Shown here: positions 23,320-31,761 of the stretch, piece after piece | How positions within the stretch are numbered: the stretch's first letter is position 1 | Layout of the letters: the number at the start of each line of letters is the position of its first letter | Origin: Pirellulaceae bacterium | GTDB taxonomy: Bacteria; Planctomycetota; Planctomycetia; Pirellulales; Pirellulaceae | Assembly (NCBI GenBank): GCA_025459265.1 | Contig: JALOQX010000022.1 | Location: 1 to 34,113, forward strand | Direction of reading: 5' to 3' | DNA length: 34,113 nucleotides | The notes under the pieces: generated by a model | The model's database searches: none | What the model saw: the letters and a program-made list of their open reading frames with translations, nothing else | What the model was told of the DNA's origin: nothing | Position numbers and translations under genes: made by a program

Positions 23320-24477
23320 CTACTCTCCGAGGCAGTACACGACGCCGTCTTGGCTGGCGATTACGAGTCGCTGGTCGGCCACGGCGGGCGAGCCGGCAAA
23401 GCCGCCCCCGGCTTCGAATTGCCACAGTTCCTTGCCGGTCTTGAGGCCCAAGGCGTAGAGGCGACCGTCGGCCGCCGCGACAAATACGCGATCCTGGACG
23501 ATCACCGGCGAAGCGTCGACACGCTGGCGGGTGGTGAACTCCCACTGCAACTGACCGTTGTCGGCATTGAGTGCGTAGACCTTCTTGGATCGACCTCCAA
23601 ACACAACCACGCCGTCCGCGACGGCGGGCGAGCTGCGCACGGGCTGCTGGCGTTGGCGGTCTTCAAACGTCCACACCGTTTCGGCACGTTTCCAGTCGAC
23701 ACAGAAGAATACGCCGCCTTCGGTCCCGAAGTACACGTGCTGGCCGACAGCGGCGGGAGTCACGCCGGTGGGCGCTTTGATGTCGACTTTGCCCGCGAGC
23801 TGGCCATTGGTCACATCGATGATGTGCAGCTGACCGTCGCATCCGGCGACGAACGCGCGATCTTCGACCACCGTGGCCGCGCAGCGGATCTGGTTGTCGA
23901 TCGAGTATTTCCAGGCCAGCTGGCCCGTCGCGGCCTGGAGGCAGTAGAGGGTCCCATCCTGGGATCCGATCAGGACCTGGTCGCGGTAGAAATTGGCTCC
24001 GGCACTGATCTCCACTTCGGTGGCGAAGGTCCATTGGACATTGCCTGTGGCGGCATCGAGGCTGTGCAGACGGCCTTCCATATCGCCGATCAGCAATTGT
24101 TGGTCCCGGACCGCGGCAGCGGCCGTGAAGCCCAGGTCAAACTTCTTCTTCCACCGCGGCTGACCGGTGTGGAGGTCGAGCGCATAGAGTTGGCCGTCCA
24201 GGTCGCCGATATACACGCATCCGTCCGCGACCACGGGCGTCGCCTCGAACGCCCCCTCGGGGACCCGGTATTCCCACCGGACCTTCAGTGCGGGCGGGAG
24301 TTTCGTGAGCGCGACGCCTGTGCCGGCCGCGTTGCCGCGGAAGACCGGCCAGCGTGCTGCGTCACCGGGCGGCGGTTCGTCCGCCGCGGCGTCAAGACGC
24401 GCGGCGCAGAGTGCGATGAGCGTTGAGAGTACGAGGATGCAGCCGCAGGTCGACGGAAGTCCTGTGCGTTGCTTCAT
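23320..24477 (-). CDS. Exported PQQ-like beta-propeller repeat protein
   Basis: A 385-residue protein with a signal peptide (basic MKQR followed by hydrophobic CILVLSTLIALCAA and a processing region near ARLDAAADE), probably periplasmic. The rest is about seven beta-propeller blades with the pattern VVADGCVYIGDLDGQLYALD, then LHTGQPRWKKKF and similar copies (GSQDGTLYCL, AAADGRLYALGLKTGKELWQ). These are PQQ-like or BamB-like repeats; no residues for PQQ or calcium binding are obvious, so it is more likely a binding or scaffolding protein than a dehydrogenase. Similar exported propellers are abundant in Planctomycetota. ATG 24477 was chosen; the frame extends to GTG 24498, and a GTG at 24492 has better gaggg spacing, so the exact start is uncertain. 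Confidence 0.87.
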   Translation of the reverse strand: MKQRTGLPSTCGCILVLSTLIALCAARLDAAADEPPPGDAARWPVFRGNAAGTGVALTKLPPALKVRWEYRVPEGAFEATPVVADGCVYIGDLDGQLYALDLHTGQPRWKKKFDLGFTAAAAVRDQQLLIGDMEGRLHSLDAATGNVQWTFATEVEISAGANFYRDQVLIGSQDGTLYCLQAATGQLAWKYSIDNQIRCAATVVEDRAFVAGCDGQLHIIDVTNGQLAGKVDIKAPTGVTPAAVGQHVYFGTEGGVFFCVDWKRAETVWTFEDRQRQQPVRSSPAVADGVVVFGGRSKKVYALNADNGQLQWEFTTRQRVDASPVIVQDRVFVAAADGRLYALGLKTGKELWQFEAGGGFAGSPAVADQRLVIASQDGVVYCLGE

Positions 24478-24504
24478 CGGATGACAGATCACGGCCACAT
24501 ACCC

Positions 24505-25662
24505 TCACAGTGCTTGACGGTACAGCTGCAACAGCGTCCCCACATCGACGGGCCGCGGATTGAACGACGTCGTCCACTGCCGCGCGGCATCGGACGCGAG
24601 TTTTGGGAGCACCGACTCGTCGACGCCACAGGCCGAGAGGCGTACGGCCAGGCCGGCCCGCGCGGCGAGCGTCGCAAGGTAGTCGGCCAGGCCGTCCGCA
24701 GCCGTGTCGGGGGCGGGCAGCCCGGCCTCCCGGCTCGTCACGGACAGCAGCTCGCGGTAGCTCGACGCCACCTCCGCCGCGTTGAACCGGATCACGTGCG
24801 GCAGCATCAGGCTCACGGCCTGACCGTGCACGAGGCCGTAGTGGGTGGTGAGCGGGTTGGCCAGTCCGTGCGCCGCGCCCAGCATCGAGTGTTCGATGGC
24901 CATGCCGGCGAAGCAGGCGCCGAGCTGCATGCTGCCACGCACCTCAAGGTCGTCCGGCTGATCCAGCACGCGGGGAAAATTCGTGGCCAGCAGCCGCCAC
25001 GCTTCGCGACTGAACACGCGCGAGACCGGCGTGGCCACCTTCGTGACGTACGTCTCGACGGCGTGGGCCAGCGCATCGAGTCCGGTCAGCGCCGTGATGC
25101 GCGGCGGCTGAGTCAGCGTGAGCCGGGGATCCAGGATCGCCAACCGGCAGGCGGCTTTCTTGTCACCGCAGGCCATCTTCACGTGCGTCGCGGCGTCGGA
25201 GATCAAGGCAAACGACTGAGCCTCACTTCCCGTGCCGGCCGTCGTCGGCACGGCCACCGCGGGCAGGAGCGGCAGCCGCGCTTTGCCCACGCCCCAGTAG
25301 TCCTTCATCTGCCCGCCGTTGGTGTGGAGGAAATTGATGCCTTTCGCGCAGTCCAGCGAACTGCCGCCGCCCAGTCCGACCAGGACGTTGGGACGGAAGC
25401 GCCGCGCGCTTTCCACCCCCAGTGCCACGTCGGTGGTCGACGGATTCTCGTGAAACTGGTCGAACAGCTCCACCACCAGTCCGGCGTCGCGCAAGGCCTG
25501 CATACCCCGCTGCGCGTGCCCCGCCGCCTGCACGCCCCGGTCACTCACCACCAGCGCGCGGCTGACACCCAGCTCCCGCACGAGCGGACCGATCCGATCG
25601 ATCGCATCCACGCCGAACACGATCCGCGTTGGCAGCTGCCAGTCAAACGGAACCAACGTCAT
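24505..25662 (-). CDS. Iron-containing alcohol dehydrogenase
   Basis: A 385-residue group III dehydrogenase. NAD(P) binding is shown by VLVGLGGGSSLDCAKGI and PTTAGTGSEAQSF. The metal ligands fall in TGLDALAHAVETYV (Asp, His), EHSMLGAAHGLANPL (His) and HYGLVHGQAVSL (His), all intact. The family interconverts alcohols and aldehydes. As the third enzyme of the operon it would reduce the aldehyde formed by the preceding dehydrogenase. ATG 25662 overlaps the stop codon of the upstream reductase as ATGA, indicating coupling. It ends 27 bp before the start of the PQQ-like gene on the same strand, so that gene may share the transcript. Confidence 0.93.
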   Translation of the reverse strand: MTLVPFDWQLPTRIVFGVDAIDRIGPLVRELGVSRALVVSDRGVQAAGHAQRGMQALRDAGLVVELFDQFHENPSTTDVALGVESARRFRPNVLVGLGGGSSLDCAKGINFLHTNGGQMKDYWGVGKARLPLLPAVAVPTTAGTGSEAQSFALISDAATHVKMACGDKKAACRLAILDPRLTLTQPPRITALTGLDALAHAVETYVTKVATPVSRVFSREAWRLLATNFPRVLDQPDDLEVRGSMQLGACFAGMAIEHSMLGAAHGLANPLTTHYGLVHGQAVSLMLPHVIRFNAAEVASSYRELLSVTSREAGLPAPDTAADGLADYLATLAARAGLAVRLSACGVDESVLPKLASDAARQWTTSFNPRPVDVGTLLQLYRQAL

Positions 25663-27098
25663 GGGGCCTCCCCCAAGAACTCGTCTGCCGCCTGGTAAGC
25701 GCGCGAGCGGAACAGGAAGTCGATGATGTTGCCCTCGTGCGGCTGCAGCCAGTTCAACTTCGTGGTCGGGAGCGGGCCGATATTGAGTCGATCGATGTGC
25801 ACGGCATCGGTGAGCTGGCGGATGAGCGACCGATTGCGCGTGATCGCCGTACAGACCAGCGTCGGGCCGATCTTGGCCAGGAACTGCTCCTGCGGGCAGC
25901 GCACCACGGTTGCGAAGGGGAACATGTATTCGCGGCGCGTCACTTCCGGTTCGGGTGAGTCGCTGTGCACGATCATCGGACGGAGGTACGCGCAGCGCGG
26001 CTGCTCAACCAGACGCGGGCCGTACGGCCCAGTCATGTCGGTCACACCGGGCGTCTGCAGGTCCGCCTCGATCATGCCCCACACCGCTTTGGCCACACCC
26101 GGTACGGTAAACGCCGCCAAGCCCGCGGCCGGGTCGGTGGGGGGGAGCACATCGATCGGACCCAACCGCTCGGCCAGCGCCTGGGCGATCTCCTGCGTGT
26201 GGCGGGACGCCCAGATGCCCGAGCAGTTGATGCATCCCCGGCCGCTGTTGATATGCACGCTCTCGGCCATGACATCCACGTAGTCTTCCCACCGATCGAC
26301 GACGTCATCGCCCAGGAGGATCTTGGAGAAGCCCGGGCCGTGGGCCTGCACGCGGGGATTGCCGCGATACTGATCCACGGTAGGCTGCCCCCCGAAGATC
26401 ATGGCGCGCGGCACACCGGACAAGACCGCGGCACCCGCCTCGGGACCGCCCGGATAGAGTGCGAACACCTCGCTCGGCACGCCGGCGGCCACGAAGGCCG
26501 CCACCATGCGAAAGGGTGTCCAGGGTTCCTGGGGACCGGGCTTAAGGACCAGGCCGAGCTGGAGGGGAATGGCGGGCAGCCACAACGTGTGAACGCCCGG
26601 CGAGTTCGACGGCAGTACGGCGCCGAGCACGGGGGACTGCGCCTGATAACTGACCAACACGCCGCGTCCTTCCTGGCCGTAGCCCCGCGTCAGGATGTCC
26701 AGGTCCAGTCCGCGCGTCAGGCAGTCGAGGATCTGGTCCATGTGGCGGAGCACGAACGAGTTCTTGGTCATGTTCGCGCGGCACATGTGCTCGGGCAGGC
26801 CCGTCGAAGCGGACTGCTGGTGCACGAATTCGGCCGGAGTCTGCGTCCCATCTCCCAGCGGCAACGTACCGTGCTCGTACAGGTCGGCCGCCTGCTGCAC
26901 CCGCGCGATGAGTTCGCGGATGGGGATCCGGCACAGGCAGTCCCGGGCCGCCTGCGCCTTGCGCAGATCCCGCTGGATGATCCCGCCATTGGCCTGGCTC
27001 ACCTTGGCAATCGGCTCGCCGGTACTGAAGTGCACGACCTCGTCCACTTCCAGCGATTCGTACGGTTTGCCCCATCGCAGGACCGGGAGGTTCAACAC
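25659..27098 (-). CDS. Acyl-CoA-reductase-like aldehyde dehydrogenase
   Basis: A 479-residue member of the aldehyde dehydrogenase superfamily close to the acylating/LuxC-like branch. The NAD(P)-binding part contains SPVLGAVLPSNSPGVH and LVLKPGPQEPWTPF. The nucleophile is in HINSGRGCINCSGIW (Cys289). The position of the general-base glutamate (ELGG in ordinary aldehyde dehydrogenases) reads GPGFSKILLG and has no Glu, as in CoA-acylating enzymes that do not hydrolyse the thioester. I therefore infer reduction of an acyl-thioester or acyl-adenylate to an aldehyde. The start is GTG 27098 with ggag nine bases upstream. It overlaps the alcohol dehydrogenase by 4 bp and follows the ligase by 78 bp. 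The acyl chain is unknown. Confidence 0.85.
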   Translation of the reverse strand: MLNLPVLRWGKPYESLEVDEVVHFSTGEPIAKVSQANGGIIQRDLRKAQAARDCLCRIPIRELIARVQQAADLYEHGTLPLGDGTQTPAEFVHQQSASTGLPEHMCRANMTKNSFVLRHMDQILDCLTRGLDLDILTRGYGQEGRGVLVSYQAQSPVLGAVLPSNSPGVHTLWLPAIPLQLGLVLKPGPQEPWTPFRMVAAFVAAGVPSEVFALYPGGPEAGAAVLSGVPRAMIFGGQPTVDQYRGNPRVQAHGPGFSKILLGDDVVDRWEDYVDVMAESVHINSGRGCINCSGIWASRHTQEIAQALAERLGPIDVLPPTDPAAGLAAFTVPGVAKAVWGMIEADLQTPGVTDMTGPYGPRLVEQPRCAYLRPMIVHSDSPEPEVTRREYMFPFATVVRCPQEQFLAKIGPTLVCTAITRNRSLIRQLTDAVHIDRLNIGPLPTTKLNWLQPHEGNIIDFLFRSRAYQAADEFLGEAP

Positions 27099-27176
27099 GA
27101 TCGGAGTCTCCAGGAAAATGTCACGGCGGCGCGATTCCGCGGGACGGGCCGAGCGTCTGGCAGCCGCACGTCCCTG

Positions 27177-28310
27177 TCAGTATACGCCGACGGTTGTTTG
27201 AGCCGCCACACCGTGGTAAGGCCGCACGCCACTGATCCCGTCCCACGGGTAGGTCAGGTAGGGCCGTTCGCGTTCCCCCTCATCCCGCTCGAGGAATCCC
27301 GGCACGAAGAATTCCCGCGTCAGGGTCGTCAGCTTGACGCGGCCCGTCGCGCCGTAGTCAACGACCTGCAGGGGATCGTCAAAGCTGACGACTTCCACGA
27401 CGGCCCTGGGCTGCGGCGCGTAATAAGTGATCTTGTACTTCTCCGCCGCCGTGACCGGTCTGCTGCAGGCCAGTCCCATCAACGTGTTGCCGTACGTGGG
27501 TGTCATGTACACGCCGCCGACCTCGGGCGGCCCGCCCAGCAGTTCCTCGACGGCATACCGCGTCCACTGCGGCGTGAACTCCGTCCCCCCGGAAAAGATC
27601 CCCGTGATCCCGACGGCGGGAATGCTGGTGTCACGCTCCTCGAGTCCCAGGGCCAGGGCCTCGAGCAGCTTCGGCGTGGCAAACATGCACCGGATGTCGT
27701 GCCCGGCGGTGAGGATGGTGATCGCCTGGTCGATGCAGTGTTTCTTGTAGGCGTTGAGATGTTCCATCCAGCCGAGCTTGATCAGCTTGATCACCCAGCG
27801 CGGATCGAGGTCGATGCAGAAACAGATGCCGCCGCGGTACTGTGCGAGGTGTTCCACGGCCAGCCGCAGGCGGCGCGGGCCCGAGGGGCCGAGCATGAGC
27901 CAGTTCGCGCCCCGGGGAAAATACTGATCGGGAAGCGTGTCGCTGAAGAGCTCATAGTCGATCCGGAAATCGTCGATCACCACACGGCTCTTCGGAATCC
28001 CGGTGGTGCCGCCCGTTTCGAACACGTAGGTGGGTTTGTCGGCCAGCGCCTGGGGGACCCAGCGACGTACCGGCCCCCCGCGGAGCCAGTCGTCTTCGAA
28101 CAGCGGGAATTTCTTCAGATCCTCAAAACCACGAATGTCGCGCAACGGGTCGAACTTCAACGTGGACTTCTTTTCCAGCCAGAAAGGACACGCGGTGGAC
28201 TCGTGAAAGTGCCACCCCATCATCTCCACCGTGTGGGCATCCAGCTGCTCGCGCGCAGCGAGATGGCGTGACGCCAGATCATCCGCAATTACACCGTCGG
28301 CAGGATTCAT
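27177..28310 (-). CDS. Acyl-adenylating ligase (LuxE / phenylacetate-CoA-ligase-like)
   Basis: A 377-residue member of the adenylate-forming (ANL) superfamily. The ATP-binding loop FETGGTTGIPKSR is at residues 97-109. YMTPTYGNTLMGLA corresponds to motif A5, and YGATGRVKLTTLTREFFVPG to the end of the N-domain with the ribose-binding aspartate region. It is nearer in length to LuxE (about 370) than to PaaK (about 430), so the mobile C-terminal domain may be reduced; the reactive C-terminal cysteine of LuxE was not recognised. It should activate a carboxylic acid as an adenylate for the reductase downstream. ATG 28310 has ggaggg upstream within the context GGCCAGGCATG. It is the first gene of the three-enzyme operon. 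Confidence 0.8.
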   Translation of the reverse strand: MNPADGVIADDLASRHLAAREQLDAHTVEMMGWHFHESTACPFWLEKKSTLKFDPLRDIRGFEDLKKFPLFEDDWLRGGPVRRWVPQALADKPTYVFETGGTTGIPKSRVVIDDFRIDYELFSDTLPDQYFPRGANWLMLGPSGPRRLRLAVEHLAQYRGGICFCIDLDPRWVIKLIKLGWMEHLNAYKKHCIDQAITILTAGHDIRCMFATPKLLEALALGLEERDTSIPAVGITGIFSGGTEFTPQWTRYAVEELLGGPPEVGGVYMTPTYGNTLMGLACSRPVTAAEKYKITYYAPQPRAVVEVVSFDDPLQVVDYGATGRVKLTTLTREFFVPGFLERDEGERERPYLTYPWDGISGVRPYHGVAAQTTVGVY

Positions 28311-28543
28311 GCCTGGCCCTCCTCAGTCGAGCGCTCACGAAGGGAGAATGGTGGCCGCGACCGGACAACGTCTCTCCGACTTGGCATGGTAACCCACCGC
28401 GGCAGCGAGGGAAGTAGTCGCCGGCACGTTCCCGAGCTGACGCTCCGGGTTCTGACTCCCGCGGGGCGGTTCGTGAGGTGCCGCCGGCCACCCGGAATTG
28501 CGCGCGCTCACACGCTGCTCGTCGTCAGGCAGAGCGGCCGGGG

Positions 28544-29002
28544 TCAGCGCGGTGCATTGGGCGCGTAGCTCAACTGGGACAGCACCTGCAACACGCCGTT
28601 GAGGTGGGCCAGCCGAGGACCGAACCGATCGACGAATTCGTTGAGCATGAACTCGCCGTCCAGCAGCGAGTCCTCGTGCGTTTCAATCTCGTCGGTGAGG
28701 TTGTGCAGGAACTGCGTCTGGACACGGCTGAGCGTTTCGGCCGCGGAGCGACAGCAGCGGGCCAACTCAGGATTGGCGTCCTTCCACTGTCCCAGCTCCG
28801 TGGCACGCTGCCGCTGCGCCGCATTCATCTGGTGATTCAGCTCCCTGAGCAGCTGATTCTGCTGTTCCTGGTTCGCCACCACCTGTCTCAACAGCGCCAC
28901 GATCAGATCGCCGGTATCAATCTCGCTGTCCAAGCGACCGGACGACGCGTCGGCCGAAACATCGATGCGGAACATGGGCAGCTGCTGCGGATCAGGACTC
29001 AT
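28544..29002 (-). CDS. Small coiled-coil protein of unknown function
   Basis: A 152-residue cytoplasmic protein without a signal peptide. Residues about 28-75 (DLIVALLRQVVANQEQQNQL continuing to a Gln/Arg-rich helix) and 80-145 form two long helices with heptad hydrophobic spacing, so it probably oligomerises. I do not recognise a named domain. The start ATG 29002 is supported by a strong ggaggag nine bases upstream, and the gene has a good promoter (29032-29059). It is upstream of the acid-reduction operon on the same strand with a 233-bp gap, in which I see no gene or clear terminator, and divergent from the uncharacterised/SNF2 pair. Functional linkage to either is unproven. Confidence 0.7.
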   Translation of the reverse strand: MSPDPQQLPMFRIDVSADASSGRLDSEIDTGDLIVALLRQVVANQEQQNQLLRELNHQMNAAQRQRATELGQWKDANPELARCCRSAAETLSRVQTQFLHNLTDEIETHEDSLLDGEFMLNEFVDRFGPRLAHLNGVLQVLSQLSYAPNAPR

Positions 29003-29031
29003 GCAGATTTCTCCTCCGTTGCGGAAACCCC

Positions 29032-29059
29032 AGTATAAACAATTCGCGAGCGTTGTCGA
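29032..29059 (-). promoter_or_regulatory. Promoter of the coiled-coil gene
   Basis: On the minus strand TCGACA (29059-29054), a 16-base spacer and TATACT (29037-29032), each matching consensus at five of six positions, 29 bases before the start codon. Confidence 0.6.
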
Positions 29060-29102
29060 GTTCGAGCGTCCCTGCCGCGGCGGCTGGGTGGTTGCCGCTC
29101 GC

Positions 29103-29108
29103 TACAAT
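29103..29108 (+). promoter_or_regulatory. Possible -10 box for the uncharacterised/SNF2 operon
   Basis: TACAAT in the context CTACAATCGC, the same core as the promoter at 2212-2217 (TACAATCGC). No good -35 lies 16-18 bases upstream, so this is weak. Confidence 0.3.
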
Positions 29109-29225
29109 CGCGATCCTCGCTAAAGTCGTCGGGGTCGGACGCCCGATGGAATGCGAGGGGCCGGCCTGGCGGTGGCAACTTGGTCCTGTGCGATACCGCG
29201 CGATAACGCAGCTGGGACGAGCTTC

Positions 29226-29840
29226 ATGATGCGATCGGGTAGCCAAAAGTTGTTGCCTGCTCTCGGTTTCTTGACGGTCACGTGCGATCCCGACCAGGGA
29301 CTCTTCGGCGGCTACCTGGTCCTCAACTTGCTCGGCCGGCCGCTGGAGTTCCACTGCACGGCGCCGGTGCGCCCGAACCGGGCACAGGCCATCCTCTACG
29401 GACCCTCACTCGATCCGTACCTCTGTGGCGAGCGGATCGGCCACACATTGCTCGAAAAAGGTCGCGTCTCCCCCCGACTTGTCTTCACAGACCGTCTGCC
29501 GGTGATGGCGGCTCGCCCGCTGGTCGCCACGTCCCTGGTGCTGGTGTGCGGTGCCGCATCCCAGACGTTTGCCGGCGACGGCGAGGCCAGCGTGGCGGCC
29601 ACGGGGACTGCGGAGACCGCGGCGGACGAGCGGGCCGCGTCCGCCCGGACGGAACTGCCCGGGCTGCTGCTCGAGCGGTTTGCACTAGGTGCGTACCAAC
29701 TGGGCGTGCTCGCGGCACATCCTGACGACCGGGCGCAGGTGGCGGAGTACTGGCCCCACTTTGCGGACCAGATCGCGTTGGAGGAGCCGTTTGGCCGCAT
29801 TCGCGAGGCGATCGACGAAGCCCGCAGCGGCGCCGCCTGA
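29226..29840 (+). CDS. Uncharacterised protein coupled to SNF2 helicase gene
   Basis: A 204-residue cytoplasmic protein. Its N-terminal 75 residues contain LGFLTVTCDPDQGLFGGYLV and LNLLGRPLEFHCTAPVRPNR followed by ILYGPSLDPYLCGERIGHTL, a compact segment that looks conserved but that I cannot name. The middle (about 110-145) is Ala/Thr/Glu-rich linker. The C-terminal 50 residues look helical (LLLERFALGAYQLGVLAAH, then FGRIREAIDEARSG). The start was moved from 29151 to ATG 29226, where the conserved part begins, with gggacgag upstream; ATG 29229 is equally possible. Its TGA shares one base with the helicase ATG (TGATG), so the two are translationally coupled. A role in DNA or RNA transactions with the helicase is inference from this coupling only. 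Confidence 0.7.
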   Translation: MMRSGSQKLLPALGFLTVTCDPDQGLFGGYLVLNLLGRPLEFHCTAPVRPNRAQAILYGPSLDPYLCGERIGHTLLEKGRVSPRLVFTDRLPVMAARPLVATSLVLVCGAASQTFAGDGEASVAATGTAETAADERAASARTELPGLLLERFALGAYQLGVLAAHPDDRAQVAEYWPHFADQIALEEPFGRIREAIDEARSGAA

Positions 29841-31588
29841 TGGCGGGAAAGAAGGTCGTCATGCCCGAGCCGGTCGTATGCCACGCGTGGGATCTGTCCA
29901 TCCCCGTCCACACGTTCGCCACGGGATGGCTGACGGCCGTGCGGCGTCCGACCCCCGTGGTGACCACCAGTGCGACGCTCGACGTGCCCCGGCCTGCGGT
30001 GCTCTCCGTACGGATTCGCCCGCTGCCGGTCGCGACCCGGAGTTACACGTTTCCCGAGCTGCCGGTCGGGCGTCAACCAGCGCCCGGCGGCGCGGCGACG
30101 CCGCGCGCGCAGGTGCCGCCCGCCGCGCGGCGCACCTGCACACGCATCGAGCCGCCGCGCGATATCGTCAAGCTGCAAGACCGGCTCTATTACCTCCTGC
30201 AGCCGCCGCTCGAGTCGCTCGTCTCATCCGGCCAACTGGCGTTGCCCGCGCAGCCTTTTCCGTACCAGTATCAGGGCATTGCGTTTCTGTATCCGCGCTA
30301 CGCCGCGATCCTGGCCGACGAGATGGGATTGGGCAAGACGATGCAGGCCATTACCGCCGCGCGCCTGCTGCTGCGCAGCGGAGAAATCCGCTCTGTCCTG
30401 CTCATCTGCCCGAAACCGCTGGTCAGCACCTGGCAGCGCGAGTTTGCGCAATGGGCGCCGGAGCTCCCGGTAAGCGCAATCGAGGGGGACCAGGGCCGTC
30501 GCCACTGGCAGTGGCAGCAGACGAACCCGCCGGTGAAGATCGCCAACTACGAACTGCTCTTGCGCGACGCCGACGTGCTGCGGTCCAGTGCGGTACACTT
30601 TGACCTCGTCGTGCTGGACGAAGCACAACGCATCAAGAATCACGCGAGTTCGACGAGCCAGATCGTGCGTGCCATCCGCCGCGGCCGCTCCTGGGCTCTG
30701 ACCGGTACGCCGATTGAAAACAGCTCGGACGACCTGGTGGCCATCTTCGAGTTCCTGCAACCGGGCTACCTGCAACCCAGCATGCGTTCGCGGCGGATCG
30801 GTCAGGCCGCGCGCGACTACGTCCTGCGCCGCACGAAAGATGCAGTGCTGAAGGACCTGCCTCCGAAACTCTTCCGCGATGCCAACCTGGACTTGACGCC
30901 CGAACAGGAGCACGCGTATCGGCAGGCGGAAGAACGCGGGATCATCCAGCTGTCCGCGCTGGGCGAGGCGCTGACGATCCAGCACGTCTTCGAGCTCGTT
31001 CTGCGCCTCAAACAGATCTGCAACTTCGACCCCCTCACCGGCGCCAGCAGCAAGCTGGAACGACTCGAAGCGGACCTCGACGAGGTTGCCGCCAGCGGGA
31101 AGAAGGCAATCGTCTTCAGCCAGTGGGTGCAGACGATCGCTGCGCTGCGCAAGCCGTTGGCCCGATTCCGACCGCTCGAATACCACGGCCGCATTCCATC
31201 GCCGCAGCGGGACGGCGTGATTGCCCGATTTCGCGACGATGCCGCTCGACCGCTGCTGATGATGAGCTACGGCGCGGGGAGCGTCGGACTCAACCTGCAG
31301 TTCTGCAGCTACGTCTTCCTGTTCGATCGCTGGTGGAACCCGGCCGTGGAAGATCAGGCCATCAACCGTGCTCACCGCATCGGGGCGGTCGGGCCCGTCA
31401 CGGTCACCCGCATGCTCACGCTCAATACGATCGAACAGCGCATCGAACAGGTGCTCGAGGAAAAGCGGCAACTGGCCGCCCGCGTCTTCTCCGAAACGGG
31501 CGAACCCGATTCCCTGGGATTGACCCAGCAGGATATCTTCGGACTGTTCAATCTGGCAGCGCCGGCCGCCGGCAAGAGAGCCGCCTGA
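29840..31588 (+). CDS. SNF2-family helicase/ATPase with unusual N-terminal domain
   Basis: A 582-residue double-stranded-DNA translocase of the Snf2 group (superfamily 2). Motif I is [11 protein letters not shown] (residues 160-170), motif [13 protein letters not shown] (DEAQ 260-263), motif [12 protein letters not shown]. The C-terminal lobe has [41 protein letters not shown] and motif [10 protein letters not shown], where the usual final Gln is Ala. The first ~135 residues are not helicase: they contain [18 protein letters not shown] and a Pro/Ala-rich linker and resemble nothing I can name. Such bacterial enzymes remodel DNA-protein or polymerase complexes. It overlaps the preceding gene's stop by one base and ends 173 bp before mnmG. 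Confidence 0.92.
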   Translation: MAGKKVVMPEPVVCHAWDLSIPVHTFATGWLTAVRRPTPVVTTSATLDVPRPAVLSVRIRPLPVATRSYTFPELPVGRQPAPGGAATPRAQVPPAARRTCTRIEPPRDIVKLQDRLYYLLQPPLESLVSSGQLALPAQPFPYQYQGIAFLYPRYAAILADEMGLGKTMQAITAARLLLRSGEIRSVLLICPKPLVSTWQREFAQWAPELPVSAIEGDQGRRHWQWQQTNPPVKIANYELLLRDADVLRSSAVHFDLVVLDEAQRIKNHASSTSQIVRAIRRGRSWALTGTPIENSSDDLVAIFEFLQPGYLQPSMRSRRIGQAARDYVLRRTKDAVLKDLPPKLFRDANLDLTPEQEHAYRQAEERGIIQLSALGEALTIQHVFELVLRLKQICNFDPLTGASSKLERLEADLDEVAASGKKAIVFSQWVQTIAALRKPLARFRPLEYHGRIPSPQRDGVIARFRDDAARPLLMMSYGAGSVGLNLQFCSYVFLFDRWWNPAVEDQAINRAHRIGAVGPVTVTRMLTLNTIEQRIEQVLEEKRQLAARVFSETGEPDSLGLTQQDIFGLFNLAAPAAGKRAA

Positions 31589-31761
31589 CCACGCGGTTCG
31601 CCTCACACCACCCCGCTGAGACCCGCCGGCTCCACACGGCCAGGCGTGCGGTCACGAACGATTGCGACGAAGCGGCGGCGGCGAGTACCATGGTACGATG
31701 CGGCGCGCCGGCGAATGTACACTCAGCCGCAGCACTTACCGACAGAGACCGCCGCATCAGG

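Noticed and set aside
22969..24426. Open frames through the heptanucleotide array (RTEDGG and SVLRPP type repeats)
   Set aside because: All frames are open because the 7-bp units lack stops; the peptides are translation artefacts of the repeat and the 485-codon one runs antisense to the propeller gene.
25965..28271. 768-codon open frame antisense to the aldehyde dehydrogenase and ligase genes
   Set aside because: Spans two recognisable genes on the other strand; His/Arg/Gly-rich composition typical of antisense frames in GC-rich DNA.
31683..31694. 12-bp palindrome GTACCATGGTAC upstream of mnmG as an operator
   Set aside because: Perfect but isolated; no promoter elements were found next to it, so I mention it only in the mnmG entry.
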